64,000 nucleotides of DNA from Salarias fasciatus. Taxonomy: Eukaryota > Chordata > Actinopteri > Blenniiformes > Blenniidae. The stretch is from assembly GCF_902148845.1 (NCBI RefSeq), contig NC_043745.1, positions 39,161,805 through 39,225,804 of the forward strand, given 5' to 3'. Positions within the stretch are counted from its first letter, which is position 1. Each line of letters begins with the position of its first letter. The position numbers and the translations under genes were made by a program. The notes beneath the pieces are model-generated. The model was given only the letters and a program-made list of their open reading frames with translations, ran no database searches and had not been told where the DNA came from. Below are positions 27,914 to 52,447 of this stretch, piece by piece.

Positions 27914-29570
27914 AGCCGCCGCCCCCCTGTACATACCGGCCGCCGCCGCCGCCGCCGATCAACTGTCCTGTTGATGTAAAAGAAGTAATTTAAAAAGGAG
28001 CGAGGCGCCGCTAGAGGGCGCCGTTCGGCTCAAACCGCCATCCGGGCCGCAGCTCGGGGACGGCTCGGTCCAGCTGATGTAACTCCTTCCACTGGGTGGC
28101 AGCAGAGGTGGAGGGACTCACTGCACCATCTGCTGGCACACAGTGGAACTGCATCCCCCATTCCTTCATCTCTGTGTTGAAGCTTTTCTTTTGTACACGT
28201 TTGACTCCAGGCTGGACGTTGAAGGTTTGAAATGCGTTCTTCACTTTTTTCAGTTTAAATTAATTAATTTGACCAACAACAGCGGAGCGGGAAAAAGAAC
28301 GAACAGAGAACTGGAGCGTAAAATATATTTTCTCCACTTTAATGTGAAAATTCCATTTAACTGAATTTGTGTTTCTAATGGAGAAAGCCCCGCCTCCATC
28401 AGTGTCTGATTGGCTGCTTCTCCCCGTCACTCGTCGTTTCAGCTCTTTAAATGCGTCAGTGCGCATTTTATTTTCAGATACTCCCGTTTCTCCTGCTTTT
28501 CTGTTCTTTCCTGGCATTTTGTGGGATGACAACCGACCCGAGCGGCGTTCCTCAGACCGCCGGACGCGGTTTCAGCCGAGCTTCTTTATAAGAATGCACT
28601 TGTTCTATTCATGGCGGACGTGGATATTGTAGAAAGTGTACAGTATGGTGCAGTCACTCTGTCTCATAGGCAGGTTTTTTTTTTTTTTTTTTTTTTATTT
28701 TGAAACTTTTTCTGTTTGTCAGCGGCGAGGAGGTTCCGAGGCATTAGGACGGGTCGCGCCATATTATTTCCCGCCGCTCGCCCGCTCCTCTGGTGTAAAG
28801 CGCACCGGCGGCGTGTAAACAGACGAAGGAAAGCCCCGCCTCCAGCAGTCCGCCCACCCGGCCATGCTATTACTCACACCTGGACTCCTCGCAGGACTCG
28901 CCACAGATTTTCAAATTAAAAGCATCTCCCGGCATTCAACCAGAATCCTTCAGTTACTTTCTCTTTTAGTCTTCAGTCAGTTTGCAGCTGGATTGCAAAG
29001 AACTGAGCCACACACACACACACACACACACACACTGAACATCTTAAGGATCTTTCATTCTAAACCATTCATCCATTCATTTCAAATCATCCATACATCT
29101 CAGAAGTGTATCTTAAGGAATCATCCGAGGTGAACCATCCTTTCAGAATAAGAGCAGCTGAAGTTCCAGCTTAGCAGAACCAGAACAGAGTGGGTCTAAT
29201 ACTGTGGCCGGTGGGCGTTCTGTGTTACCCTCAACACATCAGGCACCTTCAAAATAAAGCGAAGGGTTCTTTTTTTTTTATGTGAATGTCATCAGAAACA
29301 AACAGGACATTTTGGGATCAATTCGGGATTTAAGTCCTTCTTGTTATTTTCATTTTCTGACCATGTGGAGATCATCTAATGCCGACTGATCAATACGAGT
29401 CGATTCACTAATCATGAAGTTTCAGATTGGTCACTTCCTGTCTGTTTTCAGATCTACTCGAACCATGTTCGGAGAAACAGGTGCACAGTGGGAATGTTTT
29501 TGTTGATCAGTAAATTAAAACTTTTTTTCATAATTGACTTCATGCTTTTGGAAATATTTAAAAGCGATCA
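27914..29570 (+). other. kmt5b: kmt5b 3' UTR and flank
   Basis: The GC-rich start (27914-28110) gives way to ordinary DNA with a poly-T at 28674-28696, a (CA)n at 29011-29035 and no coding frame. No single polyadenylation site could be fixed. ATTAAA occurs at 28915, and AATAAA at 30647 is the best canonical signal further down. Confidence 0.45.
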
Positions 29571-29599
29571 ATTTATTCTGAAGATTCATTCAAAGTGGA

Positions 29600-30175
29600 A
29601 CATGAATTAAAATGTCTGTGGACCCAGAATAGATCCTTGTGGAACACCAGACTGAATAATCTTAATCCCAAACACAAAAGCACATCATCTGAGATAATTC
29701 CGCAGATTTTTTTAATCAGTGACCCATAAACCACCTCCACATTCTTCTGGGATGTTTTTCCTGTTGCAACCTGATCTGCAAGAACCCAGAACCGATCCCT
29801 GTGGAGCACCTCCAGCCCAGTCTGAAGCCATTATTACCATTGTTCCACTATAATTCGACATATTTCTGTCGTCGTACCACTTTTTAACTAGTTTAGTTCA
29901 CATAGTTGAACATCTTTCCGACTTTTTAAGAGTTCACTTTAATCCTTGCCTTGATGCTGCGACCTGATGCAAGATCATAAAGTAGAACCACAGTGGTCCC
30001 ACAGCAGATCCATGTGGAACACCAGACATCAAACTAACTGGATCTGCAGCAATCACTTAAGACATTGTTTCTTTCAACGTTAAAGTAAATAATGGAAATG
30101 TCAATTTATCCACGTCGACCGCAGTTCAGAACTTGAAGGGTCCCAGAATTGATCCCTGCGGAACGCCACTTGTAA
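29600..30175 (-). mobile_element. Cluster of four LINE reverse transcriptase relics
   Basis: Phrases such as GATCCTTGTGGAACACCAGA, GATCCCTGTGGAGCACC, GATCCATGTGGAACACCAGA and GATCCCTGCGGAACGCCAC recur near 29632, 29797, 30006 and 30153. On the minus strand each reads as the LINE RT block GVPQGSILG or a decayed version of it. The text between them shows no other recognisable RT block. They look like several short relics or repeated capture of one segment. Confidence 0.55.
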
Positions 30176-30179
30176 AGTA

Positions 30180-31470
30180 GCTTGCGGGCGTTGGACCGGC
30201 ATCTGTTTACACGGCTCAGAGGACCTGATGGCGGTGACATGACGTGGCACGGCGCTGGTCCGAGGAGACCTTTATGCATTTCCTCCGGAGGCGTGGCGTA
30301 CAGAACGAGCAGCTTCCCGCCGGTTTCCCCCGCCCCTTGCGTTGCCCCCCCACCCCTTTGATGAGCTCCTGAGTTCCTCCAGGTGCCTTAAAAGAGACAC
30401 GTAGACCAAAACGTCTGGGACTGTAAGCAGGAAGCTGCCGCTCCTTCTGTACATCACTCCTCCTCCTCCTTCTGCGGAGCGATCAGCCGAGACTGAACGT
30501 CTTCTTCTTCTTGTGTTGATACCGTTCACATCACCAGCAGCTCATCGGACGTCTCCATCATCCGCTGTAAACTCTTCCAGGTGTTCCGTCTGTGTGCTCT
30601 TTGTCACCATTTCCGACAAGAAAAAGAAAAAGCTAAAAAAAAAATCAATAAAAATAAAAGAAAACAAACTGAACCCAATGTGAATAGTTAGCGGACATGT
30701 TAGCGTGTTGCGTGGGCTAGCGGGAAACGTGTAAAGAGAATTCAAAGTGGGCAGTGCGTATATTGTCCAATATGTAAATCATGTGAACACATCTTGTACT
30801 TATTTAACAGTTTTGAATACTTGAAAACTATATAAAGTTTCTTTGTGACTCTTTGTTTCCTGAGCTTGTTTTTCACCTCCGTTATTTCGCGGAAGGTTCA
30901 GACGAGGTTCACCTGCCTAAAATCACATCTGGACAAAGGTAACACTGGATTTTTTTGTTTGTTTTTATTTTTTTTCCTTCCCTTGTCCTGTTTGGCAGCT
31001 GAGGTGTGCAATATTGTATGATTGTAGCCTTTTACTGTCCAAACAGATTTTAATGTTAGCAGCAGGACGAGACTGAATCTCCTACTGCTGCTGCCTTTAT
31101 TTGAAACTGGCATCTGGCATGGCTGCCGGACAGGACCGGGATGGAAACGCTCAGGTAGGTAACACTGGTTAGAAAATCAAGATTTCTCCCTTTGAACGTA
31201 GCGGCTATAGAGCATTTTTCTTGCCATTTCACTGAAGTCTTGTTTGCTAGAGGAGCCACTTTAGTGGCGGTTAGCATTAGCATTTAAAAAAAACGGTTGA
31301 CTTCATTTCTAAGAGCTGTGTGCATGTTGGTAGATTATCTCATGACAGCATCAATATTATAGGGCATCTTCGTTAAAGATCTAGATTATAGAGTGTCTTC
31401 CTCCTCTAACAGCTCTGCTAATGCTAAAGTAACTGAGTTACGGGGAAGAAGAACAAGTGGACACATTTGT
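30180..31470. other. Intergenic region between kmt5b and the crystallin gene
   Basis: No gene recognised. There is an A-rich stretch with AATAAA at 30647-30652, and T-rich DNA at 30950-30980. Decayed frames are short. Confidence 0.4.
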
Positions 31471-31480
31471 CTTTCAACAC

Positions 31481-31486
31481 TTTATT
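31481..31486 (-). terminator. Crystallin-gene polyadenylation signal AATAAA
   Basis: TTTATT on the plus strand reads AATAAA on the minus strand, 82 bases past the crystallin stop codon. Confidence 0.75.
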
Positions 31487-31567
31487 ACCAAAATAGTTTT
31501 GATCTGTGGAGCTGATGTGTGTTAGCGGCGACGGCTAGCCGGAGCTAGCTTGTGTTGGCAGCGGCGG

Positions 31568-34500
31568 CTAGCTGAAGCGCACGCGGCGCATGGAGCCCAC
31601 CGTGCTGCTCTGGCTGCCCCAGTCCGAGAAGTTGTTGAAGTCCCGCTTCTCCAGCACGTAGTGGGGTCCTCTGTAGTTCGGCTCCTGGTACACAACCCAC
31701 CTGAGGGCGGAGGGCAGAGGTCAGAGGTCAGACACGTGCACACCTGGTTATCTGAATTTTAGAAATTTATTCACAAACGCTCTCAGATTATTGTTCCTGC
31801 ATCGATAAAGATTTTTTTCCTCCAAAACATTTGGATGAGTACAAATTAGAGGTAAACTAATGTTACTTTTATTTATCTCTTAATATTACATTCATTGTTA
31901 ATTTTTTTCAATCACTCATATAAAAGAAAATGTATTCAATTTCAAGAATTCCATTTTTTTTTTTGCATGAATTTCATTTGTTACTTTTTCCTGACACATT
32001 ATTCTTGTGTAAAGAATTACTCTGAACTTTATTTTACTGCTAATCCTTAAAAACGTCAACATTTTAGATATTCTTTTAAACGATTTTAAATATTTTATTT
32101 AAAAAAAATGACTTCGAGTTTAGAAATGCAGTAAATATATTGTGTGATTAAGTTCGATGAAGTCTCCAGACTAACTTGTTGAATGAATTGATTGGTTAAT
32201 CGAGTCAGACTAGTTGGTCGGACTAGTGGTGGGTTAACTCACGCTCCGCCTAGCACCCGGATGGAGGCCACCCTGTTCAGGCTGTAGCGGCTCATCAGGT
32301 TGGGAATGTCGTCCTGGATCTCCATCTTCTTCCCGGAGAACCCGGCGCGCTCGAACAGCTGAGCTCTGGCGGGATTGTTGTCCTGAGAGACGGAAGGTGG
32401 GAAGGTGAGTCTGAGGTGGGAACGTCGGTTGGTTCCTGATCAGTCAGAACATTCCTGATCGGCCAGCTTGTTCCTGATCTGATGACTCATTCTTGATCAG
32501 TCAGAACATTCTGGATGAGTTGGCTTGTTCCTGATCGATTGGAATTCCGGACTAGTCAGAACATTCTGGATTGGTTGATTCGTTCCCTATCATTTGGAAA
32601 ATTCCGGATCGGTCGATTCGTTCAAGATCAGTCGCAACGTTCCAGACTAGTTGGCTTGTTACAGATTAGTTGACTCGTTCCCGATCAACCACAACATTTC
32701 GGATTGGCTGGCTCGTTCCCAATCGGTCGGAATGTTCCAGATCAGTCAGAACATTCCGAACTAGTTGGAACATTCTGGATCGGTAGATTCATTCCCGATC
32801 AGTCAGAACAGTCCGATTCGGTCGATTCGGAACATTTCGGATCCGTTGGCTTGTTGCCAATCGGTCGGAATGTTCTGGATCAGTCGGGACATTCCGGACT
32901 AGTCGGAACATTCTGGATTGGTAGATTCATCCCTGATTGGTCGGAACATTCCGGACCGGTCGATTCGTTGTCGATGAGTCAGAACATTTTGGATCGGTCG
33001 GCTCATTTCCAATCAGTCGGAATGTTCTGGATCAGTCGGGACATTCCGGACTAGTTGGAACATTCTGGATCGGTAGATTTGTTCCTGATCGGTCGGAACA
33101 TTCCAGATCAATCGGCTCATTCCCTATCAGTCGGGACATTTCATATCGGTCTGAATGTTCCAGACCACTTGGCATGTGCTCAATCAGTCGGAACATCAAC
33201 GTCCACCAGCTGAGCTTCACATTGCTGAAGGATGCTGGGAAACGTTTCCTGAAACTCTTCCTTCTCCACTTGATCTAGAAATCCACCTTCACCCACCCTG
33301 CAGGGATCTCTGAGAAGCCCCGCCCACTCCAGCTCACAAGCATCGAGAACCCCAGTTCACTTTCAGTCAACATTCCAAACGCAGAACCAGAACCCCAAAC
33401 CCAGAACCCAGAACCTCAACCCCAGAGCCTCACCTGTCTGACGGAGCGGACGGAGGAGACGTGGTCCACCTGGGCGCACCACTTGTCGTAGCAGTTGTAC
33501 TCTCCGCGGTCGGACATGTCCCACAGGTACTGGCGGCCCCGGAAGTTGTCATGTTCGTACCCCACCCAGCTATCGGGGGGACAGGCATCATTTTAAACTT
33601 CAACAAACTGTTTCAGACACAGACGACACCGAGGATGACGTTCACCAACTGGTGAGTGGGAACCGGAACTGGGAAAGTTCCCACTTCCACGTGGGAAAAA
33701 CTGATTTCAAGTTAAAAGCTCAAAACAGGGAAATGGAAAGTTTGAGGGGGAGGAGGGAAGCTAACGCTAGCGAGGCAGCGCTTCACCCCCCCCCCCCCCC
33801 CCCCCCCAAATCCTGTTTCCACTGCGACGATGCTGGGAGAGACTGGAGACAGTTCCAAAAATGACTCCCAATGTGGAACTTTCTACTCCGATGCTGTCTC
33901 CATGGAAACAGGGAAAATGTGACTACTGAAACACTGCTCCGGGTCCTGGACCTGGTCCTGATCCTGGTCCTAGTCTTAGTCCTGGTCTCAGTCCCATTCA
34001 TGGTTCTGCTCCTGGTCTTAGTCCTAGTCCTGGTCCTACTCTTGGTGTTAGTCCTGTTCCTGGTTCTGGTGCTAGTCCTGGTCTTACTCCTAGACCTGGT
34101 CCTAGTCTTGGTCTTAGTCCTATTCATGGTTCTGCTCCTGGTCCTGGTCCTGGTGCTAGTCCTGATCTTAGTCCTTGTCCTAGTCTTGGTCTTGGTCTTA
34201 GTCCTGGTCCTAGTCTTAGTCCTAGTCCTAGTCCTAATCCTGATCCTGGTCCTGCTCTTAGTCCTAGTCCAAGTCCTAGTTCCAATATTCTGGTCCTAAT
34301 CCTGATCCTGGTCCTGCTCTTAGTCCTAGTCCAAGTCCTAGTTCCAATATTCTGGTCCTGATCCTGGTCCTTGTCTTGGTCCTCATCCTAATCCTGGTCC
34401 TGGTCTTGGTCCTGGTCTTAGACCTAGTCCTAGTTCTGATATCCTGGTCCTGATCTTAGTCCTAGTCCTGGTACTAGTCCTGGTCCTGGTCCTGTTCTGC

Positions 34501-35359
34501 ACATGCTCAGTAGATGGACAAGCCCTTCATGGTCTGGCATGCTAACTACATCATTTTCAGCATTTCTGCTGTTTCCGTGGAAACAGTTTTCAAAACGTCA
34601 TGAAAACAAAAAAACCTTTCTGAAACAAAAATGTAATAATGAAGTGCATTTACTTGAAACGCTGTGACAGCTAGCTATTGGTGACAGCTAGCTAGTCACG
34701 ATAGCTAGCTAGTCACTATTCGTGACAGTTAGCTAGCTGTGATAGCTCATTAGTCATGACAGCTAGCTTGTCATGATAGCTAGCTCGTGGTGACAGCTAG
34801 CTTGTGATGTGATTTCATGAGTCATTTTTTGATTTATTGGGGTGAAGACTAAGTTCTCTGGTCCCTGGGACGCCTGGTGGTCTGCTGCTGTGGAGTCAAG
34901 ATCTGGTCCTGGGACCGAGGTGGCCCGAGAGCCGGTTCCGCTGACTTACGCTCCGCTCTCCACCTGCACCGAGTTGCATCTCTCGGGGAAGTTCTTGTCG
35001 CTGATCCGGGAGCAGTCGGACGTCAGGTCGAGCCGCCTGCCGGCGAAGTTACGCTGCTCGAAAAGGGTCACCTGAGGTCAAACAGGAAGTTATGTCACAG
35101 ACAGGAAGTGATGCCACAGACTGAACCAGACGTTTGTGATAATCGACAGTTGTGAGAGACAAGTGTTTATAACTCTTTAACATCCAGATGATAAACCATC
35201 TTCCTCCTCTGACATCCAGTTTAACCGATTAAAGGTCAAGTTACGGTCAAGGTCAAGGACTCACCCTCCCACTGGACCCGTAGAAGGCACGTTGGAGCAC
35301 AGACCCCAGCTTGCTGAGGACGGAGAAAAAAAGATTACTTTCATGAGTACAACACACGT

Positions 35360-35406
<47 letters not shown>

Positions 35407-35784
35407 TTGTCTTTAGGTCATCGAGTTTTTTTATGTTGTCACAGAGATCATGAAAACCACCAGGAGGAAATCTGTGGTGTGTTGGGTCCTCCACCCTCCA
35501 TCCTCTACCTTCTCCCTCCACCCTCTGCCTCCACTCTCCCCCCCATCCTCCACCCTCTTTCTTCCCTCCACCCTCTCCCTCCACCCTCTCCCCCATCCTC
35601 CACCCTCTCCCTCCACCCTCTCCCCCATCCTCCACCCTCTTTCTTCCCTCCACCCTCTCCCTCCACCCTCTCCCCCATCCTCCACCCCCTTCCTCCACCC
35701 TCCCCCCAGCCTCCGCCCTGCGGGTGGAGCGCGGCCCTACCTGGTTTGTTGGGCTAATCCTGGGACCTTAGTAAAGATGTTCAT
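31568..35784 (-). CDS. Beta/gamma-crystallin, six-exon beta type (possibly crybgx)
   Basis: Minus-strand coding exons are 35784-35741, 35313-35265, 35071-34950, 33569-33434, 32382-32243 and 31700-31568. All are GT-AG with matching phases, giving 207 residues. After the leader MNIFTKVPGLAQQTSKLGSV there are four Greek-key motifs, one per exon 3-6: VTLFEQRNFAGRRLDL, GYEHDNFRGRQYLWDMSDRG, QLFERAGFSGKKMEIQDDIP and VYQEPNYRGPHYVLEKRDF. One motif per exon is the beta-crystallin gene plan. Such proteins are structural and keep the lens transparent and refractive. The leader and Tyr/Phe pattern do not match the common betaA or betaB proteins I can recall, and crybgx is a guess. The first exon was chosen because MNIF joins in phase and a TATA-like box sits just upstream. 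Confidence 0.9.
32430..33200. repeat. GGAACATTCCGGAT-type satellite in crystallin intron 4
   Basis: About 750 bp of degenerate units built from GTCGGAACATTCCGGATC, GTTGGCTCGTTCC and GATCGGTCGATTC. The palindromic core GAACATTC or its variant GAATGTTC occurs at least a dozen times. Both strands stay open in places, but the frames are repeat artefacts. Confidence 0.85.
33786..33807. repeat. Poly-C tract
   Basis: A run of about 22 C in crystallin intron 3; its length is probably unstable or uncertain in the assembly. Confidence 0.9.
33945..34500. repeat. Hexanucleotide-like (GGTCCT/AGTCCT) array
   Basis: Long imperfect repeat of GGTCCT, AGTCCT, GGTCTT and AGTCTT in crystallin intron 3, including a duplicated stretch of about 85 bp (34230-34314 and 34300-34360 share CCTGGTCCTGCTCTTAGTCC). 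It reads as VLVLVLVL in the plus frame, a repeat artefact. Confidence 0.9.
34668..34812. repeat. AGCTAGCT-rich tandem repeat
   Basis: Short array of units such as GTGACAGCTAGCT and CATGATAGCTAGCT. It contains many NheI-like GCTAGC palindromes. Confidence 0.8.
35362..35404. repeat. (GT)n microsatellite
   Basis: GT run in crystallin intron 1, close to the second exon. Confidence 0.95.
35490..35708. repeat. CCACCCTCTCCC-type minisatellite
   Basis: Pyrimidine-rich tandem array of CATCCTCCACCCTCT and CCCTCCACCCTCTCC blocks in crystallin intron 1. The opposite strand reads GGGWREERGW-like text as an artefact. Confidence 0.9.
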
Positions 35785-35813
35785 GTCAGCTCTGCTATTC
35801 CAGCAGAAAGCGG

Positions 35814-35821
35814 CTTAAATA
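35814..35821 (-). promoter_or_regulatory. TATA-like box of the crystallin gene
   Basis: TATTTAAG on the minus strand lies 30 bases before the proposed ATG (35784). The 5' leader would be very short. Lens crystallin promoters commonly have TATA boxes, which supports the choice; it is not proof. Confidence 0.5.
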
Positions 35822-35829
35822 CGAGGAGC

Positions 35830-37560
35830 GGCCGAAGCCCACAGGTGCTGGAAGGCTCCGCCGGGCTGCCATTGATATGCTAAACACACCGCTGTGCGCA
35901 CACACACACACACTCACCTGACGTGGAAAGGTGTGCACGCAGAGTGCAGTGCCAACACTTTGGGCTCTCGGCACTTCGGCGGAGGACAATGCTCGCATTC
36001 ACGCTTTGTTCACGCCGCTTTCAGAGCAGAGGTCATGACCCCAGCGGGCGCTGACCTGACAACAGCGGCAAACCACGTCGTTTCACCTCAGGGATTCGAA
36101 CCGAAAACCTTCAGAGAACCTGGACCGGAGCCACCGAGGCCACGGTTACACAACGCTCTGAGGAGATGACGGTTTCCATGGAAACGGAAGAAACACTGAA
36201 AACCATGTCATCAGCAAAAAGTTCCACCTTCTCTTTCATGTTTTTCCACCGTCTTTTTCAAATAAGTTGTGTTTTCAGTGGCTCTGAGCTCCGTTGTCAT
36301 GGAAACAGACAAAAAACACAACCAAAGCTTCACGTTTTCACAAATGTCGTGTTAATGGAACATAAAATACATGTTTATTGTCAATCTTTATATTTACATG
36401 TTCCTGTAAACGTTTTCACCACCAGGAGGTGGCAGCACACAGCGAGTGGAACTGATGTTCTCCAGATGTGAGGAGGAGAACAGGTTCTCAGATGTTCTTT
36501 AGACGTGAGGAGAAGAGTGGAGTTCACAGATGTTCTCCAGATATGAAGAGCAGAGGATTTTCTAACGGTCCTCTCAGATGATTTTAAATGTTCACAGATG
36601 TTTAGCGGATATGATGAGTAGAACTCTGTGTTATTTGAGGAACAAGGTTCTTGTTCTGACTGAACTCTATCAACACCACACACTATCAGAAACTCCTCAG
36701 ATGTTTGGTTTCTTCTAGAACACAGAACCTAGTGGGCTAGCTTCAGTTAGCTGCCTCTTTCCCGGTTTGCGACAAACTGACCTGCATGTTTATTTTTTTA
36801 ATCTCTTTTAAATATGTTTATAAAATTGTTAATTATCCTGAAGATGACATAAATAAATCACATCAGTGATGAAAAACGTTTTTTCCTCTTCAAATACAGT
36901 CGACATGCTTGGTGGTGTTCCTCAGGGATGGCGTCTGGGACCACTTTACTTCTTATTAACTGCTGTTTCTCGGGCGCTAGCGTTGCCCAGACTGATGAAA
37001 CCGTGTGGTTGTGGGTGAGTTCTGTGTCAGTGGAGAACCGCTCGCCGCTCTGTTCAGCGGTCTGAATGCTCTCCAACGGCTCCGACATTCATTTTGCTTA
37101 CTGCGTCAAAATCCCGCCTTTTCCCAAAAGATATGTTTGCCCCAGCAGATTCACCCTCACACTCGACTGCCTCCCAATGGGGGGGGGGGTTATTCAGGGT
37201 GCGGGCGGGGGGGCCGCTGAGCGGCCGCCCCGGCGCTGGATGCCTCTGCGGGTTTTGTTTTGCGGACAGTGGCGGCGAGCGGACAGCGAGGGACAGAACC
37301 CGGGAGATGATTCCTGCCGTTCGGAGGCGGATCAGCAGGTCAGGAGAGTTTCAGACCACTAACCCCCGGACATGTCTCTGCTCCTGAGCACGCTGGACAA
37401 GCTGGCCTACTTCCTGTCTCTGCTCGCCTTTTGTGTCCGTGTGTCCCACAGCTGGCTGAAATGAAGCGGCCGTCCCTCTGCCGCAGGTTGGGGACCTGGT
37501 CCCACCTGATCCGCCCCCCCCCCATCTCTGAGCTCCAGCTGACCGTCTGCTGTGCTCTGC
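35830..37560. other. Head-to-head interval between the crystallin gene and lctl
   Basis: This non-coding stretch separates two divergent genes of lens-associated families. It contains a decayed segment with repeated AGATGTTCTC-type phrases (36460-36640), a run of nine G at 37180-37188, and a CpG-rich block at 37195-37330. A TCAGCA half-site that could belong to a MAF response element is at 37332-37337. An acceptor-like TGCTCTGCAG at 37553-37562 suggests that lctl has an upstream non-coding exon. Confidence 0.5.
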
Positions 37561-37583
37561 AGGTGGAACCGAAGACCACGACC

Positions 37584-50735
<13,152 letters not shown>

Positions 50736-50848
50736 CAGGAAGTCCCCCGTCCCCGTCCCGTCCTCATGCCCCCCCCCCCCCCCCCCCCCCCCCCAGAGGA
50801 GCTCATGAACTGTCTGTACAGGAGAAACTCTGTAGATCTTTAACCTTC

Positions 50849-50854
50849 ATTAAA
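50849..50854 (+). terminator. lctl: lctl polyadenylation signal ATTAAA
   Basis: ATTAAA lies 113 bases after the stop codon and is followed by a GT-rich stretch. It is present again in the duplicated contig end at about 52508. Confidence 0.7.
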
Positions 50855-52012
50855 GGCGTTTTTCAGGGTTGAACGTCGACTGATTCTTTCTTTCATGGCA
50901 GAGCTGTCGGTTCGAATCCCGGTTTGAAAAGTTCTGTGTCCATAACTTTGACTTTTACGTACTGATTCATGACTGGTTTCTGCGTTTTACCATTTTTTAC
51001 TCAAGTAAAAGTTCATTTTTTGTTTTCATTCAGAAAAGTTTTGCTCTTAAACAGGAAAGTTTTGAAAGCGGCGTGTTTCCACGGAAACAACAGAAACAGT
51101 GTAGTGCTCACGTTGGTCCACTAGGTGGTGCTGTTTGATTTAATAATGAAAACAGAGACGTCAGACATTCATATGAGCAGAACACCAAGGTGGATTGTGT
51201 CACGGTGACTGTCAACTCTAAAACTACTAGGACCAGGAGGATCTGGACTGGAACCAGAACCAGAACCAGGACCAGGAGAACCTGAACTTGAACCAGGACC
51301 AGGACCAGGAAGGGTCTGGAGCATGATTCAGGAGTGCTTCAGTCTGGAGGGAAACATCGTGCTGATTGTTCATCTGCTTTTCCTTTTCAGCAGATGTGAA
51401 CGCCGGCGTGACGCGACCGAGGCCCAGATCTGAATCCAGTTATCTCAGGGTCTAATGCTAATGCTAATGCTAATGCTAATGCTAATGCTAATGATGGACT
51501 GCTCCATCATTTCATCACTGGATGTTTGAAGAAAGTTTGTCTGAGCAGCTGGAGTTTTTCAGGAAATCAGATCAGAAACATCAAGAGTTCAGGATCGTCC
51601 AGAGTTTGATCAGATTGTATGTAAAAAAAAAAATATACAAAGATCTGAGGAAAACAGTTTCAGAGTTCAATAAATCAACATTCTGGTTGGATTCAAATAG
51701 ATTTAAAGCACTGAGTCCTTTTGTATCTATGTTTTTAATTTGTTAAAAGATTTTCGTCATCAGTGATCAAATAAAAAAACACAAAGACACACTAACGGAT
51801 CTCAGTCCTCATGACGCTTCTCATCCCAGAGGCTGATGGTTCTCCTCATCCAGCGCTTCTCCAGCACAGAACCACACAGAACCGAACCATCTGACACCCA
51901 CCCACAACAGAACAAACAAACAAATGAATGAATGAATAAATAAGTAAATGAATAAACAAATAAATAGATAAAAGAATTAAATAAATACAAAATAAATAAA
52001 AAATAAATGCAT

Positions 52013-52019
<7 letters not shown>

Positions 52020-52086
<67 letters not shown>
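52020..52086. repeat. (TA)n microsatellite
   Basis: Long pure TA run. In the right-hand copy the equivalent tract at 53666-53731 is interrupted. Confidence 0.95.
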
Positions 52087-52087
<1 letters not shown>

Positions 52088-52347
52088 TATATGCAGACAA
52101 TAAACAAATAAATAAGTGATCTGCGAAAAACACCTCATGATCAACAAAGCCCTTCTTTCTCCCTGTTCCCTGTGAAAAACATGTTTTTGAATGGAACTTT
52201 TTAGCCATATAAATGTGATATATTCTTGAGTTTTTAGTTTTATCTGTTTTTATTGAAGTACTTGTTTATTCTCATTGTTAATGTTATGCCTCTCTTCTTT
52301 GGGTATTTATTTTTCTCAGTAGTTAACTTTAATTTAACTTGATTTAA

Positions 52348-52447
52348 NNNNNNNNNNNNNNNNNNNNNNNNNNNNNNNNNNNNNNNNNNNNNNNNNNNNN
52401 NNNNNNNNNNNNNNNNNNNNNNNNNNNNNNNNNNNNNNNNNNNNNNN
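52348..52447. other. Assembly gap of exactly 100 N
   Basis: Exactly 100 N, the conventional size for a gap of unknown length. The two sides duplicate each other, so the true gap may be absent or negative. Confidence 0.99.

Larger units (their letters stand above)
50793..52347. repeat. Left copy of the duplicated contig end
   Basis: Sequence from CCAGAGGAGCTCATGAAC to ACTTGATTTAA is repeated almost letter for letter after the gap (52448-53991). Differences are mainly repeat lengths: the (TA)n is 52020-52086 here but shorter and interrupted in the right copy, and an ACCCACCCA is shortened. It contains lctl 3' UTR end, (GCTAAT)n at 51455-51494 and AAATGAAT-type AT repeats. Confidence 0.93.

Noticed and set aside
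33871-34299. Leu/Val-repeat frame resembling a membrane protein
   Set aside because: Generated by the GGTCCT/AGTCCT repeat array in the crystallin intron.
50905-50925. tRNA-like GGTTCGAATCCCGG sequence after lctl (repeated at about 52568)
   Set aside because: No surrounding cloverleaf or A box was seen. Probably a chance B-box or SINE scrap; the second copy is the duplicated contig end.
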